Part shown: positions 24,574 to 35,852 of the stretch, in pieces
Layout: every line of letters begins with the position of its first letter
Position numbering within the stretch: position 1 is the stretch's first letter
Source of the DNA: Limonium bicolor
Lineage: Eukaryota > Streptophyta > Magnoliopsida > Caryophyllales > Plumbaginaceae
Length of the DNA: 64,000 nt
Direction of reading: 5' to 3'
Assembly: GCA_023374045.1 (NCBI GenBank)
Contig: CM041777.1
Location: 83,446,300 to 83,510,299, forward strand
Translations under genes and position numbers: made by a program
The notes under the pieces: model-generated
The model's database searches: none
Told to the model about the DNA's origin: nothing
What the model saw: only the letters and a program-made list of their open reading frames with translations

Positions 24574-24800
24574 TATCATCATTATAGGTAGTCAACGCCT
24601 TAGAATCGCTTGACATCATCTCATTCATTATAGGTAGTCAACGCCTTAGAATCGCTTGACATCATCTCATTCATTATAGGTAGTCAACGCCTTAGAACCG
24701 CTTGACAACATCTCATTCATTATAGGTAGTCAGCGCCTTAGAACCGCTTGACATCATCTCATTCATTGTAGGTAGTCAGCACCTTAGAATAGCTCGACAC
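24574..24800 (+). repeat. Tandem array of a ~47-bp unit (ATTATAGGTAGTCAACGCC)
   Basis: Five near-identical copies of a unit reading ATTATAGGTAGTCAACGCC, then TTAGAATCGCTTGACATCAT and CTCATTC. The last copy is diverged (GTCAGCACC, AGCTCGACAC). It sits about 100 bp before the polypurine tract. Confidence 0.92.
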
Positions 24801-24906
24801 AACTTATCAGTTTTCTGATAACATGCAGGGTCTTGGAAACATTTGAAATTTTGGGGTATCACTCAGGCATCAACTAGCCTTCTTACTTTCATTACAAAGT
24901 CTAGTT

Positions 24907-24920
24907 GACGGGGGGCAATC
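24907..24920 (+). other. Polypurine tract (Tat/Ogre-like)
   Basis: GACGGGGGGCAATC directly before the 3' LTR start. The G-run plus CAA ending is typical for this lineage, where it primes plus-strand DNA synthesis. Confidence 0.85.
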
Positions 24921-26701
24921 TGTTATACCCAAAATTTTGACCCCCTGGTTAGGGTCTACGAGGTACTAGTGTTGTGAGAGGCATTTTAATCAAGCAGTGA
25001 GGGATCCCGGCCCGATCGGCACGTTCCATGGCATGGGGAGCAGCTTCGTCACTTTCAGGGGCGTTTTGGTAATTTTTTAAGGCTCCTAGGACCTCCTATA
25101 AGCTTTCTCTCTCCTCCAAAGGATGCCCAAATCAGCTCGAGACGCTTTGATATTTTAACCCATGATAGAGGATGACATTTTAAGCATAATGGCGTTGGAA
25201 TTTTGATTTTTCGAATTTCCAATAATTTTCTAGCAATTTCTGACTGAATCTGACGAGAAATTCAATTTTAAAAATATCCAACATTTAAAAAATCCGATTC
25301 CACTTCAGAAAATTCATCAATTTCCATCTTGACACGTGGTTAAAATTTCACAGCAAAATTCCTTTGGGAAGTCACTTAACTAAATATCGAAAAATCTTAC
25401 TTTTACTAGATTTTCTTTATCTTTAAGAAAGTCTATATAAGGGGATAGGTTTTTGGATAAGGTGGAACCTCATATGCTGAAGAACCCTAAAGAGTCAGAA
25501 AACACAGCCTCCTCACTCTCTCTCACGTTTTCCAACACCCGGCCACCCAAATCCTACCGAAAATCCCCCGAAATCACCATCTAAACACGTTTTCCAATCC
25601 CCAAAGCATCAATAGTCATCAAAACCCCACAAAAACACCACCAAAACGTGAAGAACAGCAAGAACAAACCAACAACTAGAAGCTTGGGTCGAAATCCTCT
25701 CGGGTCTGCCATCAACGGAGCACTCGACGAATCCCGGGTGGAAACGGTTGTGAATCCGAAGGTAAAACAGGTAGAAACTCCCTTCCCTAATTCTCCACGG
25801 TATCATTTGTCTTGCCTCAAAATTTGGGCTCGAACTAACCTTCGTACCGCTTCTGTATTGCTGTTTATTCAAGCCTCTGTCCAATAACTTGTTTACCAAG
25901 TTTCGTGCATAATCCGAATTCAATTGAGAACTTTCGACTACTAACGTATTGTAAATCTTTCAGGCTACACCCATAAAATTGAGCCGAAAACACCTTCTGG
26001 AACAGCCTCAAAGCCGCCGTCCGGGGCTGTCCGCACCCCGGACGTCGTGTCCGGGGTCCCGGACTCCCTGTCCGTAAGCTCGGACACCCACGGACGGCGG
26101 CGGGATTTTTAAAATTTAAAAAATTAGGTTTTTTTAATATGTCCGGGCCCACGGACAGCCTGTCCGAGGCCCCCGGACTTTACAATTTTCTGTTTTCTGT
26201 TTAATTCGACCTTTATTGTTATGTAGGTTAACTGGGGTCCGTGGCTTCGGACATTAGGTCCGTGGCTACGGACGGAAACAAAATTTGACCTAATTCTGCC
26301 TCCGAAACCCTAGTTTAGGTATTTTAATTTTCCACTTTATTTTCTGTCAAAAAAAATGCTAAAAAACACAAAAAACAAGAGCGCGCACCTAGGTTAAAAA
26401 GCAACTTTGTAGAAAGCCGTAATTAAACCAAGTAGAGGAAAAACGACCTAGGAGGGGTAATGAAAGTAATTGAACCCTAATTGAGTCGATATCGAGCCCC
26501 CAACCCGAACTCTCCTTTCCTAATTTGATCTAGGTTAAAATTAGGTGGCGACTCATAATAGGTTCCAGTGAGCTAGCTTAGGTTTTAATAATTATTGTTT
26601 ATGACATAGTTATTAATCTTAGGCTATAAGTGGACCTAAAACCCGGTTAGATCCTAATCAACTTTAATCAACATAGGATAGGGTTTAAATCGAGGCTCAC
26701 A
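24921..26701 (+). repeat. Tat/Ogre-like 3' LTR
   Basis: About 1.78 kb, TGTTATACCC...GGCTCACA, aligning end to end with 17093-18844. Differences are mostly small indels. The last base (26701) is followed immediately by tnp2 sequence of the host CACTA element. Confidence 0.92.
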
Positions 26702-27450
26702 ACCTTATCATACAATGATTGATGCATGATGAATTATCTCCACAGGAAGCCCAAGACCTTTGACTACTTTTTTAGCACCATAAGTAGTCCTTTGGAATAT
26801 GGTTATCATTTGGCCACAAATCATGATATGATTGACAAACTTTATCAATGAGTGTTTGTGAGGCTTGATGGTCAGTCTTCATTGAGAGCAACTGAACAAT
26901 CAATGACAATAGTGTGTGTTTTCCATCAAATAACTTCTTCCTGGCAGCCTCCATAAGCTCAAAAAATTTTTAGCTTCTGGGTTAGGAGGCTCCTCCACAT
27001 CATCACTTATGTCCAAATCATCCTCCGTAACTGCTTCATTGATAGGATCATCATCCATTGGTTCGTACTGAGCATCAAAAGCGTTGACAACCATTGTCTC
27101 ATAGTTGTTCAATGTTGGTGTCTGATCACTTGTTGTATCAATGTGACTGGACAAATCAGCCGAATTAATAGAACCTACTTCACCATGGAAGTTCCAGACA
27201 AAGTAGCCATACATGAATCCCTTCTTTGCCAGATGTACCTTGACCATATCAGCACCTAGATATTGAGTATTCATGCAGCGACGCAAGGGACAAGGACATT
27301 TGATTTTGTTGTTCTCCCTCACACACTCAGGATGTGATAGTGCGAATGCAACAAATTCCTCTATCTTTGACAACCATTCTTGGGTTGGCCTCCCATTTCG
27401 CATTCGCACTAATCATACATCCAACGTCTATCTAACTCATCTTATCTATA
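26702..27450 (-). pseudogene. CACTA tnp2 transposase, 5' portion (Transpos_assoc domain)
   Basis: N-terminal part of the same tnp2 gene as 14078-17092. It has the transposase-associated domain: RRWMYD, then RNGRPTQEWLSKIEEFVAF, and the zinc-ligand segment IKCPCPLRRCMNTQYLG followed by HLAKKGFMYGYFVWNFHGE. An acidic linker and the segment KLFDGKHTLLSLIVQLLSMK follow. Frame breaks are visible: a stop/shift near 27412 just before VRMRNGRP, a lost A in a run near 26968, an extra T near 26799 and a lost G near 26734. The reading frame then meets the Tat insertion at 26702 and resumes exactly at 17092 with YWREDKD. No clear start codon remains. Confidence 0.85.
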
Positions 27451-30239
27451 CGAGATTAATGTGTCTAATGGTTAGTGTATAAAAAATGGTGTCGGAGTGT
27501 TAAAGATTATGAATCTACTAGTATCATTGTCAATAATAATCATATTAAATAGCAAGAGAGCATAATAATAACATCAATCAAGTATTACTTAAGTGTATAA
27601 ACAATTTAGAGTATGAATTTTTGTTGTTGTCAAGAAAATAAATACAATAACTCAATCCTAGTGAAGGCCAAGTTAAGTATATATTATAATTTTAACTCTT
27701 TCTGTGCTAAGGCCTATAAACATATTGTTATAATTTTAACACTTTTGCGCTAAGGCCTATAAACATAGGCCAATACTGAATATCATGATCATTATCCCTA
27801 GCTTGAAAAATACTAAAGTACCTTTGATATAGCTAAAAATCAGAAAACTATTTTCAAAGCAAGCGCAAGCTGCAATTTTAAAGTTTCAGCAGTGAATGTT
27901 TCTCCTAGAATGGCTACAATGGAACTAGATGTGTCATACCTGATATGTGGAGTTGAACTTCAACCAGAAGAAGAGATTGAACAGCAGACCACGGTTTGTT
28001 GTTTTATCTCTCCTGTAATAGATACACAAAATTGATAGAGAGAATTAGAAAAGTTCGATTACCGCTTTTGTGAATTTGCTTTAGAAGGAGGAACTCGAAA
28101 TGGGAAAAGCTAAAGCGATTTCAAGCCTTTTTAGAACTTTGATACTTGAAAACTGTTTCTGTATAACAGTAAAATCAGAGGTAAAATGACATAGTTTAGA
28201 AGGTATGAGACTAGCTGAAGTCAGTTCAACAATATTGCAGTAGCATTATCATTCAGATCTAGAAAATTAAATAGCTGATGAATTTGCTGGGAACCGGGCG
28301 ATAATTCAAGGCCTAGGTGCTGTCAGACAAATCCGGAACCTAAAATCCGGAACTTAACAGCGTGATGAATAATGGCATAAATGCGGAAATATACAATAGC
28401 CAAAACAATATTTAGAAAGTAAGAACAAAACACAATTTTAGGAAGGAAAAAACTGGAAGATCTCAAGACATGATTTGTCAAATAACGAAGAAGAAATATG
28501 GCCACCATCAAGTACTGCAAGCATGGTGATTATTTTGTTGAGCAATCTGATCCCTTTGTGTGAACAGCTTCAGTGAAATTATTCTAGCTAGTTTATTCTA
28601 GCTAGTTTAAGGGAAAAAGTGTATGACTTGTTTATTAATGATTACTAATTGTCCTATTTAGCTCCTAGCTTTATCCATGTAACTAACTAAGTAACACCAA
28701 TGTTTCTGGAAGACAATATTAAATTTTATATTCAGATTTGTATAGATATATATCCACTACACTAGCTAGGAGAGGAAGAAAGAAGAATGAAGAAAAATGC
28801 AGTTCATGGATCAAACATCTAAATTTAATTATTAATACAATCAAAAGAAATATTACTCACAAGTATGATTCATTATTTGCAATAGAAAAATTCTATGGCG
28901 TCATGGCAGGAATAAGTATTAAGGTTTTTAGCAATTTCATCTACTTATCAATTACTTAATTGTTCGCCAGTTAGCTTGCAAAATTACCGTGACTAAACTG
29001 AAGAGAAGAAGACAAGTTAGAGTATATTACCGTGACTGAACTGAAGTGTTATCAGCCCTGTCTTCAATCTAATGTGCGGGCATCAGTGAGTCCTGCACAG
29101 CACATACACAAGAAGAGGATTAAGACAGCGTATGAGTATAAATCTGGTAAGAAATATGCAGTTTGAGTATTAATTAAAAGATTATCTCACATGTTCCTTT
29201 AAATCGTCACATACAAATTAAATTCTCCAATATTCACTTCATTATTAGGAAATAATTAAACCTCTTGGTTCTTTATATACACCATTTTTTCACATTATTC
29301 GACAACTACACCTCTGAAATTGACAAAAGAGGAGAGGAGAATAAGTCTGACTACTTGAATGTTGGAGAAAGGAGTGGAAGAAAGAAGGAGAGGAAGAAAA
29401 ATGCAGCTCATGGTTTAAACACTTGCCTTAGACATTTATTAATCCATTATCTAGTGAGCAAATTCTTGCAACTAAACTACAATTTAATCACCACTGTTAC
29501 TAAACTCCCATCATTTTTTTCCATGACTGAAGCTGTCATATAATCACAACAACATTGGAAAATTATACAAACTGAAGTTATCAACATTTATTTAGTAAAA
29601 ACACCCAGGTGAGGTGCACCTGCCTATAGCGTATTATACAGATTATACAGAATGAAGCTACAACTACTATGTTTAGATCACCCAGGTTAGCATTTACAAT
29701 GAATAGGGCACTATCAATGGTGTTGTCAATGCAACCAATGAAAATTACACCTACTTATCTGACGGTACTATCAATTGTTGGTTGTTAGGCTCTGTGCCAT
29801 ATATCAAAGGAAACTAGTATAATGTTGTTCATGCAATACGCATTAGCCAACCAAAATCGGGACAATAGTCACCGCACAAGTGGTTTCACCAGAAGGCACT
29901 ATCGAACACTGTTAGCCCTAAAAGTAATACATCAGAATTCACATGTATATGCTTATTAACAAGGGCTGAGGTTTTGTTTGTAATCAAGAAACCAGCTAAT
30001 GAAGACATGGTTGTGTAGAACTGGTAAATAAGAACAAATAACAGCAAAACTGAGAAGAAACTAAAATGTACAGAGCCGCAAGAGTAACAGCAGAGGGCGA
30101 CACAATCTTACACTCCTGAGGAAGCTTATGTTTCCAGTCAGTTACGATTCGAGAGACTGCTGTCACATTTGAACACAACAATAAAAGTCCCAATCAGTAG
30201 CTACTCTTGCGTAAACTAAAAAATATGGAAGTGAACGAG
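27451..30239 (-). other. CACTA 5' non-coding region upstream of tnp2
   Basis: About 2.8 kb with no supported gene. It contains local duplications. A 45-bp unit (TAATTTTAAC..CTAAGGCCTATAAACATA) occurs twice at about 27688-27775. GAGGAAGA..AAAAATGCAG(T/C)TCATGG occurs near 28775-28812 and 29385-29415. ATTACCGTGACT(A/G)AACTGAAG occurs near 28983 and 29026. It probably holds the promoter and 5' untranslated exons, which I cannot delimit. Confidence 0.5.
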
Positions 30240-30254
30240 GGGAAAGAACCCTAA

Positions 30255-30565
30255 TTATCCAGCCCCTCTTCGCTTTAGTGTAAGAACGACAGAAGCAACA
30301 ATAACCTGGATTTGCGAGAGAACGAAGGAGTGAGAGCAGACGTTGAGGAAGAATAAACTGATGCGAGAGCGATGGAGTTCAGCCCCTCTTCGCGAGAGAA
30401 CGAAGGAGTGAGAGCAGACGTTGAGCAACAATAACCTGGATTTGCGAGAGAACGAAGGAGTGAGAGCAGACGTTGAGCAACAATAACCTGGATCCAGCCC
30501 CTCTTCGCTTTAGTCTATGGAGTTCTTCAACGGATTGGCTTTGCGAGAGCGATGGAGTGAGTTAT
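30255..30565. repeat. Complex direct repeats inside CACTA right arm
   Basis: Three copies of a block containing GCGAGAGAACGAAGGAGTGA and GAGCAGACGTTGAG (near 30314, 30391 and 30444). They are interleaved with three copies of CAACAATAACCTGGAT and three of CAGCCCCTCTTCG. The order is shuffled rather than strictly tandem, as if several slippage or gap-repair events overlapped. Confidence 0.85.
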
Positions 30566-30644
30566 ACGAGAGAAAACTTCTGCAAGATAGAAAATGGAGG
30601 AAGCAGACGTTAAGGAAGAATAAACTGATGCGCTTCGTTTTTTC

Positions 30645-31344
30645 TTTTACAAGCTTACCGACGGAACGTTTTCCGACGGTAATTATGGGATTAAAACGAC
30701 AGCGTTGGGTAATTACCAAGGTGGTGTGGGTATATATCAGTACTAATTACCGACGGACAAAACCGAAGGTAATTACCGACGGAACAAGTCCGTAGGTAAA
30801 CTTCATGTAAAAAACGCCGCGTTTCAGCTACTCTCTCCTACCACTAAGAAGCAATTACCGACGGAATATAGAGCGTAGTAATTCCCGACGGAATAATCCG
30901 TCGGTATCCATCCTTTAAAACGACAGCGTTCTCTATTATAAGTAATGTCGCCTGGGTATATATAAAAGAGTAATTACCGACGGAAATTATCCGTAGGTAA
31001 TTACCGACGGAATCAGTCCGTAGGTAATCTTTACGTAAAAGAATAAAAAGTGCATTTACTGACGGTATTTTCCATCGGTAACCTTCTTTTAAAATCCCGC
31101 CTATTTACCTACGGAATATATCCGTAGGTAATTTGATGGCATTAAACGCGCCATTATCAGCCAGTCCTCCCGCATTTTTCCCTACAAATTTACCTACGGA
31201 ATATTCCGTAGGTAAATTTTTTTTGGAATTCCGTCGGTATTCCGTAGGTAACAACTTAACCAATGCCTGGTGTTATATCCCGTAGGTATTCCGTCGGTAA
31301 TTACCTTCGGAAATAATTCCGTAGGTAATTTCCGTAGGTAAACT
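30645..31344. repeat. CACTA right subterminal repeat array
   Basis: About 700 bp with the same two motif flavours as the left array (ACCTACGGA and ACCGACGGA, both orientations). The spacing is looser, with intervening copies of AAAACGACAGCGTT and GGGTATATAT. The two flavours are mixed, not segregated. Confidence 0.9.
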
Positions 31345-31361
31345 ACTGTTTTCTAGTAGTG
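31345..31361 (-). repeat. CACTA right terminal inverted repeat
   Basis: CTGTTTTCTAGTAGTG, inverse of the left end. The flank is TGCTAGGAC. Confidence 0.9.
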
Positions 31362-31735
31362 TGCTAGGACGACTAGATTAAGACTACAGATTGTTAAGTT
31401 GGTTTGTGTTGTTTAAAATACTTTTGGTTTACAATGTTGGAAATGTTTTGGTTTACTTGGTTGTTTTTTTTAGCCTGAGCACTCTATGATTAGAGTGTGG
31501 CGGTAACACCTAATTGGATTTTGCATTTTTGCTGCACTTTGTTAACTTTTGAGATGAATTGATTTAGTTTAACTCTCTTGGAAATCGTGGTTATGAGTAA
31601 GCTTTTATACATTGATTTGTTAACCTTGAACTATGGTATAAGTTAAATATAACGGTTTCTGTCAATTACAATATTTTTATGTTGGTTTGATGTTGATTTT
31701 ACTCTGTTTCGGCACTTTAAAATACATTTCAGGAC
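31362..31735. other. Unassigned flank right of CACTA
   Basis: About 370 bp of T-rich sequence without a gene. Probably part of the same older repeat as the palindromic modules that follow, because no boundary is visible between them. Confidence 0.4.
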
Positions 31736-32022
31736 CTGCCCGAACGTCCATCCAGACATCAATGTTCGGACAGGCCCCGAAGTTTATATTGATTTTGTAG
31801 ATTTAGTCGTGTCCGAACATCTGTCCGAACATCAATGTCCGGACAGTGTGCGAGGACGAGGTCGACTTGCAAGTCTCGACTTACATCCGAACTTGCAAGC
31901 TCGGACCAATGTTCGGACATGCGTAAAAGGATTTTAGGACTTTTGAAACTCGACTTGTGTTCGAACTTCAAAGTCTGGACACAAGTTCGGACGCTGTGTT
32001 CTTCAGTCTTTCAAACTCTCGA
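31736..32022. repeat. Palindromic GTCCGAAC module array, left part
   Basis: Four or so GC-rich dyad modules based on GTCCGAAC and GTCCGGAC with short spacers. The last module (31949-32022) has the same layout as the three at 41164-41355, so the array was split at CTCGA by the Tekay-like insertion. Confidence 0.8.
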
Positions 32023-34233
32023 TTTATAACCCAAAGTTTAGTGCAGAATTCATTTCACGTAACGTTTCTTAAGTGGTTTATTTTGAGATTCAGGACATGG
32101 ATGTCCTTTGGTTTTAAGAGGATGACGAGTTGGTCTTTCCGCTTCTGTATTTTGGTAAGGGATTATTAATTAGATTATTTGAGTTATTTTAATAACTCTC
32201 TAATCACGCTTCTCACCACGTTCTAATTCTCAACCCTTATTCCCGCTCAGTTCCTCAAAGACGTTGAGCCTTCCCTCTCCCTTCTCTATCATCATTACAA
32301 CGCTACTCCCCTTCTTGATCTACAAGACCCTGCTGCGCCGGTTAGAGGATTCTACGTTTGCTTCACCTTCTTCTCCGCAATCAAGTTGGTGAATTGTATT
32401 TTGGCATTGCGATTCAGATTTGGGGTTAGGTTTGGTAACTCTTTCGATCCCTAATTGTCCACTGTAATCTGATTGTAATCAGTGTTGGTTCTTGCGTTTC
32501 TACCGATTCTTGCTGGTGTTGGCTTCGTCTGTGATTTCGACGTCAGAATCAGGTGAGGATTGTATTGTATTCTTCGAATTGTAGTTTCAGATTTGGTGGC
32601 TTTATCAGTTCTGATTGAGGGTTCTATCTCTGCATTGTTATCAGAAACCCAGTGGCTGTTTGGGTTGCATTGCATTTTGGTATGCGCTGCTGTGTCTGTG
32701 TTGGGTTGATTGCGCTGTTCAGATTGTAGTTCGTCTGCTGTTAATTCGAGGTAGGTGGCTTTCGGATTCGGCTAGTGTGTTCAGCCTTGGGGAGTTTTAG
32801 ATTCTGAGTTCTAACTTGCGAATTGGTTCTACGTTATGGTCGTGAATCCATCTGTGTATTGCTGTTTTAAGGTCTACAAACCCCCAAGGTTCTTTTTCTG
32901 TAAACTGGTGTCAATTTGAATGTGTTTAAACCTCTGCTCTTTGTGCAATTCGTTTCTAGAAAACTGCATTTTTTACATGTCCGAACGTCTGTCCGAGATT
33001 TGATGTTCGAACAGACTCTGTTTGCGTTTAAATTTTCTGAGTTTTAAACCGTGTCCGAGCTTCCGTCCGAGCTTTGATGTTCGGATGGGGTGTGAGGACG
33101 AGTCCGACTTACAAGTCTCGAATGGTGTCCAAACTTGTAAGTCCGGACATAAGTTCGGACACACCCTTCTGCCTTCTCTGATTTTGCTTCGACCTGTGTC
33201 CGAACTTTTACATTCGGACACATGTTCGGACATTGCGCGTATCTGATCTCCGAAAGCGTCCAAACATCCGTCCGAGCTTTGATGTTCGGACATTTGTCTG
33301 TTTTTGGTTTTCGAGTCCCGACTTCTGTCCGAACGTTGATATGCGGACACAAGTTCGGACATGGCACTGTTTTGACCATTACTTGCTCGTTTGAGCTCTG
33401 TTTTGACTTCCGTCTGCGGGGTTGGATTCCCCTTCTGATTTCCAAGATATTTATATGCTTCGTGGTGCCATTGGTGCACATATGCTTAATTGTATTTAAG
33501 CTTCTGTTTTGGGACCTAGTTATCTCTATATCTGAACCGTGGATGGCTGGTTTAGCTGTCTCGTAGCGCGCTATGTAGGATATCCTTCTGTTTCACGGGT
33601 GATGTTCCCCATTCTGTTCACAGGTGTTCCTCTTGTTCTGTTACGGGTGAGGTTTCCTCATTCTGTTCACGGGTTGTTCCCGTTCTGTCTATATGCTGTG
33701 ATCAACTAGTGTCCCCTTCTGTTTCTGCTTCCGTTGTGTTGGACTTTGTTTAGTCCTTTTATGTTTGGACTTCTGCTTCTGATTTCTGTTAAGGAATATG
33801 GCTTCCCTTCTGTTTACTTCTGATTTGTTAACACTCTATAAATGTTTTGAGCATGCTGGTTGATGATGTTAGTCATCTACTGGGCATAGTTGGATGCTCA
33901 TTCCCCTACTCTTACTAACATTGCAGATTGATTAGCGAGGATCGTCTTCCTTCAGCTTCTGGAGCTTTGTTATGTTATTCCAGTTTTGAGACATCTATAT
34001 TTAGCTTTGTAGCCTTCGGGCCTGAGTAGTATTTCACACTACTTCTGACTGCTATTTGTATTCGGGTCTGAGTTACCCTGTTACGTTTTGTTACGCTATA
34101 CTTTTATATAAGTATTCGTTTTGGGCCTTTATTCTGTTTATTTATGCGCGTTAGTTAGAGCCTTGCGTTATTAAGTAATAATACGTGGCGTGTAATACCC
34201 CTAACTCCTAGGCCTGTGTTTGGGGGTGTTACA
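32023..34233 (+). repeat. Tekay/Del-like 5' LTR
   Basis: About 2.21 kb, ending GGGGGTGTTACA. Its start reads TTTATAACCC where the 3' LTR has TGTTATAACCC, consistent with loss of the G of the terminal TG. The target duplication confirms the boundary. It contains a set of GTCCGAAC/GTCCGGAC dyads at 32978-33365, related to those of the sequence it inserted into. Confidence 0.93.
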
Positions 34234-34238
34234 TTTAG

Positions 34239-34250
34239 TGGTATCAGAGC
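34239..34250 (+). other. Primer binding site, initiator tRNA-Met type
   Basis: TGGTATCAGAGC, five bases after the LTR end; the standard Met primer site of chromoviruses. Confidence 0.92.
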
Positions 34251-34360
34251 TCTAGGTTCTAATCTGGTGGGATTCTAGTGTTAGTCGGTCAGTCAGTCAG
34301 TCAGTCAGTATCTGTTCCTTGGAGTCCCAAGACTGAATTGCTTGCTCTTGGATTTTTAGA

Positions 34361-35460
34361 ATGCCGCGACGAAGAGCTTCAGTCACTCCCCAGGGCGGTG
34401 TCGCCGAGGCAGTTCATGACTCAGCTGCTGCTGGCAGTTGCAGTTGGAGGAGCCCTTGGAGGAGGACCAATTAGAGGAGCAGCTAGTGGCGGTGCAGCAG
34501 GAGCTGGGGCTGCTGAGGTGGGAGGCCGGAATGTGAAAGCGCTGCAGGAGTTTATGAAGCTGAAGCCTCTGTCGTTTGATGGGACAGGAGACCCCAAGGA
34601 GGCCAGTCATTGGTTAACTGAGGTAGAGGACCTACTTCGGGTTATGGGCTCTGAGGAGGAGCAGAAGGTCGACTTTGCCACCTTCCTGTTTAAGGCTGAG
34701 GCTAAGGAGTGGTGGAGGTCCGTGATGGGGAGGTTCCCACAGCCTTGGACGTGGGACCAGTTTACCGGGGAGTTTAATAAGCAGTTCTACCCCGACGTCT
34801 ACAAGGATCAGCGCATCCTGGAGTATAACTGACTCCACCAGGGTCGGGACATGAGTGTGGAGGACTACGTCAGGAAGTTCATCAGCCTGTCGAAGTTTGC
34901 ACCTGAGCCTGATGAGCATAGGAAGGCCAGAAAGTTTGAGAGCGGTCTGAGGCCCGATATCCGCTCTGCTGTGACGCCCCTGCGTCATAAGACCTTCAGG
35001 GACGTTGCTGATGTTGCCCTGTTGGTGGAGGCTGATTTGAGAGGTCGCCAGTCTGGTGGGAAGGACCAGAAGAGGAAGTAGAGGTCCGACGAGAACGATA
35101 GGAGGGATCAGTCTGCTTCTCAGAAGAAGCAGTCTACTGGAGACCGTCAGAGCTCGAGAGATAGAGGTGGTTCTTCTTCGTCATCTTCCACTCCAAAGTG
35201 CCAAGTCTGTGGCAAGTTTCACCGAGGACGGGATTGCTACAAGAAGTCTGGAGCATGCTTCAAGTGTGAATCCTTGGAGCATAGGATCGCTGACTGCCCT
35301 CAGGCCGAGAGGAGCAGAGGTAGCTCTGGAGGTAGAGCAGGTGGGTCTGTTTCTGAGTCCAGAGACCGAGACCGGGCTGAGCAGAAGAAGCCCAGGGCCA
35401 AGCCAGAGTATATACGATGGCTGGAGAGGGGGACCGATCCACTGACAGAGTTGTCACAGG
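34361..35460 (+). pseudogene. Tekay/Del-like gag (broken)
   Basis: Structural Gag. The probable original start is ATG at 34361 (MPRRRASVTPQGGVAEAV), but a frameshift within about 130 bp moves the frame. The capsid region follows (LKPLSFDGTGDPKEASHWL ... AEAKEWWRSVMGRFPQPWTW ... RILEYN). A TGA at 34830 interrupts it, and it resumes at MSVEDYVRKFISLSKFAPEP. A TAG near 35079 is followed in the same frame by a Ser-rich linker and two zinc-knuckle-like motifs (CQVCGKFHRGRDC and CFKCESLEHRIADC). Two stops plus one frameshift make it a pseudogene. Confidence 0.85.
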
Positions 35461-35852
35461 TATTCTCCAGCTGTCATCTCGCTCTGTTTTCTGTCTGTTT
35501 GATTCTGGAGCCACTCACTCTTTTATATCTGTTGAGTTAGTGAGTGAGCTCAATCTGCCTGTTGTGCCCTTGAGTGTGGAATTGTGTGTGCATAGCCCTT
35601 TGGTTAGAGACTCTTCTATGATATTAAATTTTGTCTGCTGTGTTAGTCAGAGATAGGACTCTGTATGCTAACCTCATCCCTATGGAGATGACAAACTTTG
35701 ATGTGATTCTGGGTATGGATTGGCTTGCTGCCCACCATGCCCATATTGATTGCGCTGCATTGAGAGTTACTTTTGAGGAGCCGGGTCAGCCCCGTCTGAC
35801 TGTAGCAGGGAATGGAATCCCGTGCTTGCCGCCAGTCATCTCAGCTATGTAG
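35417..35852 (+). pseudogene. Tekay/Del-like aspartic protease
   Basis: Active-site motif CLFDSGATHSFISVELV at about residue 28 of the first piece. The second piece (from about 35631 in another frame) has FDVILGMDWLAAHHAHIDC, the conserved C-terminal protease motif of chromoviruses. A frameshift near 35640 separates them, and a TAG at 35850 ends the frame before RT. Confidence 0.82.

Larger units (their letters stand above)
17093..26701 (+). mobile_element. Tat/Ogre-like LTR retrotransposon, gag-pro only, nested in tnp2
   Basis: Two LTRs (17093-18844 and 24921-26701) begin TGTTATACCCAAAATTTTG and end GGCTCACA. An Arg-tRNA-type primer site and a GGGGGG polypurine tract mark the inner borders. 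The interior holds one gag-like/protease gene but no reverse transcriptase, RNase H or integrase, so the element is non-autonomous. The 3' half carries several tandem arrays, as is common in the Tat/Ogre lineage. Flanks are CCAGT on the left and ACCTT on the right, so no target duplication is seen. Confidence 0.9.
10182..31361 (-). mobile_element. CACTA (En/Spm) transposon, about 21.2 kb including a nested Tat element
   Basis: The left end reads CACTACTAGGAAAAAGC and the right end is the inverse (TTTTCTAGTAGTG), the standard terminal inverted repeat of plant CACTA transposons. Both ends carry dense subterminal motif arrays. Inside are two minus-strand genes of the expected kinds, a tnp2-type transposase and a Transposase_24 gene. 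Without the 9.6-kb nested LTR element the transposon is about 11.6 kb. CTA precedes the left end and CTA also follows the right end, but offset by two bases (TG), so the 3-bp target duplication is only tentative. Transposase frameshifts suggest it cannot move by itself, although the ends may still respond to a relative. Confidence 0.93.

Noticed and set aside
24273..24591. Open frames on both strands with poly-Ile/Ser, poly-Met-Leu or poly-Asp-Ala runs
   Set aside because: They are translations of the ATC microsatellite in all frames.
32973..33481. Long minus-strand frames of 145-168 codons in the Tekay-like LTR
   Set aside because: They arise from the GTCCGAAC/GTCCGGAC dyads lacking stop triplets; no domain is present, and copies at 39721-40327 are broken differently.
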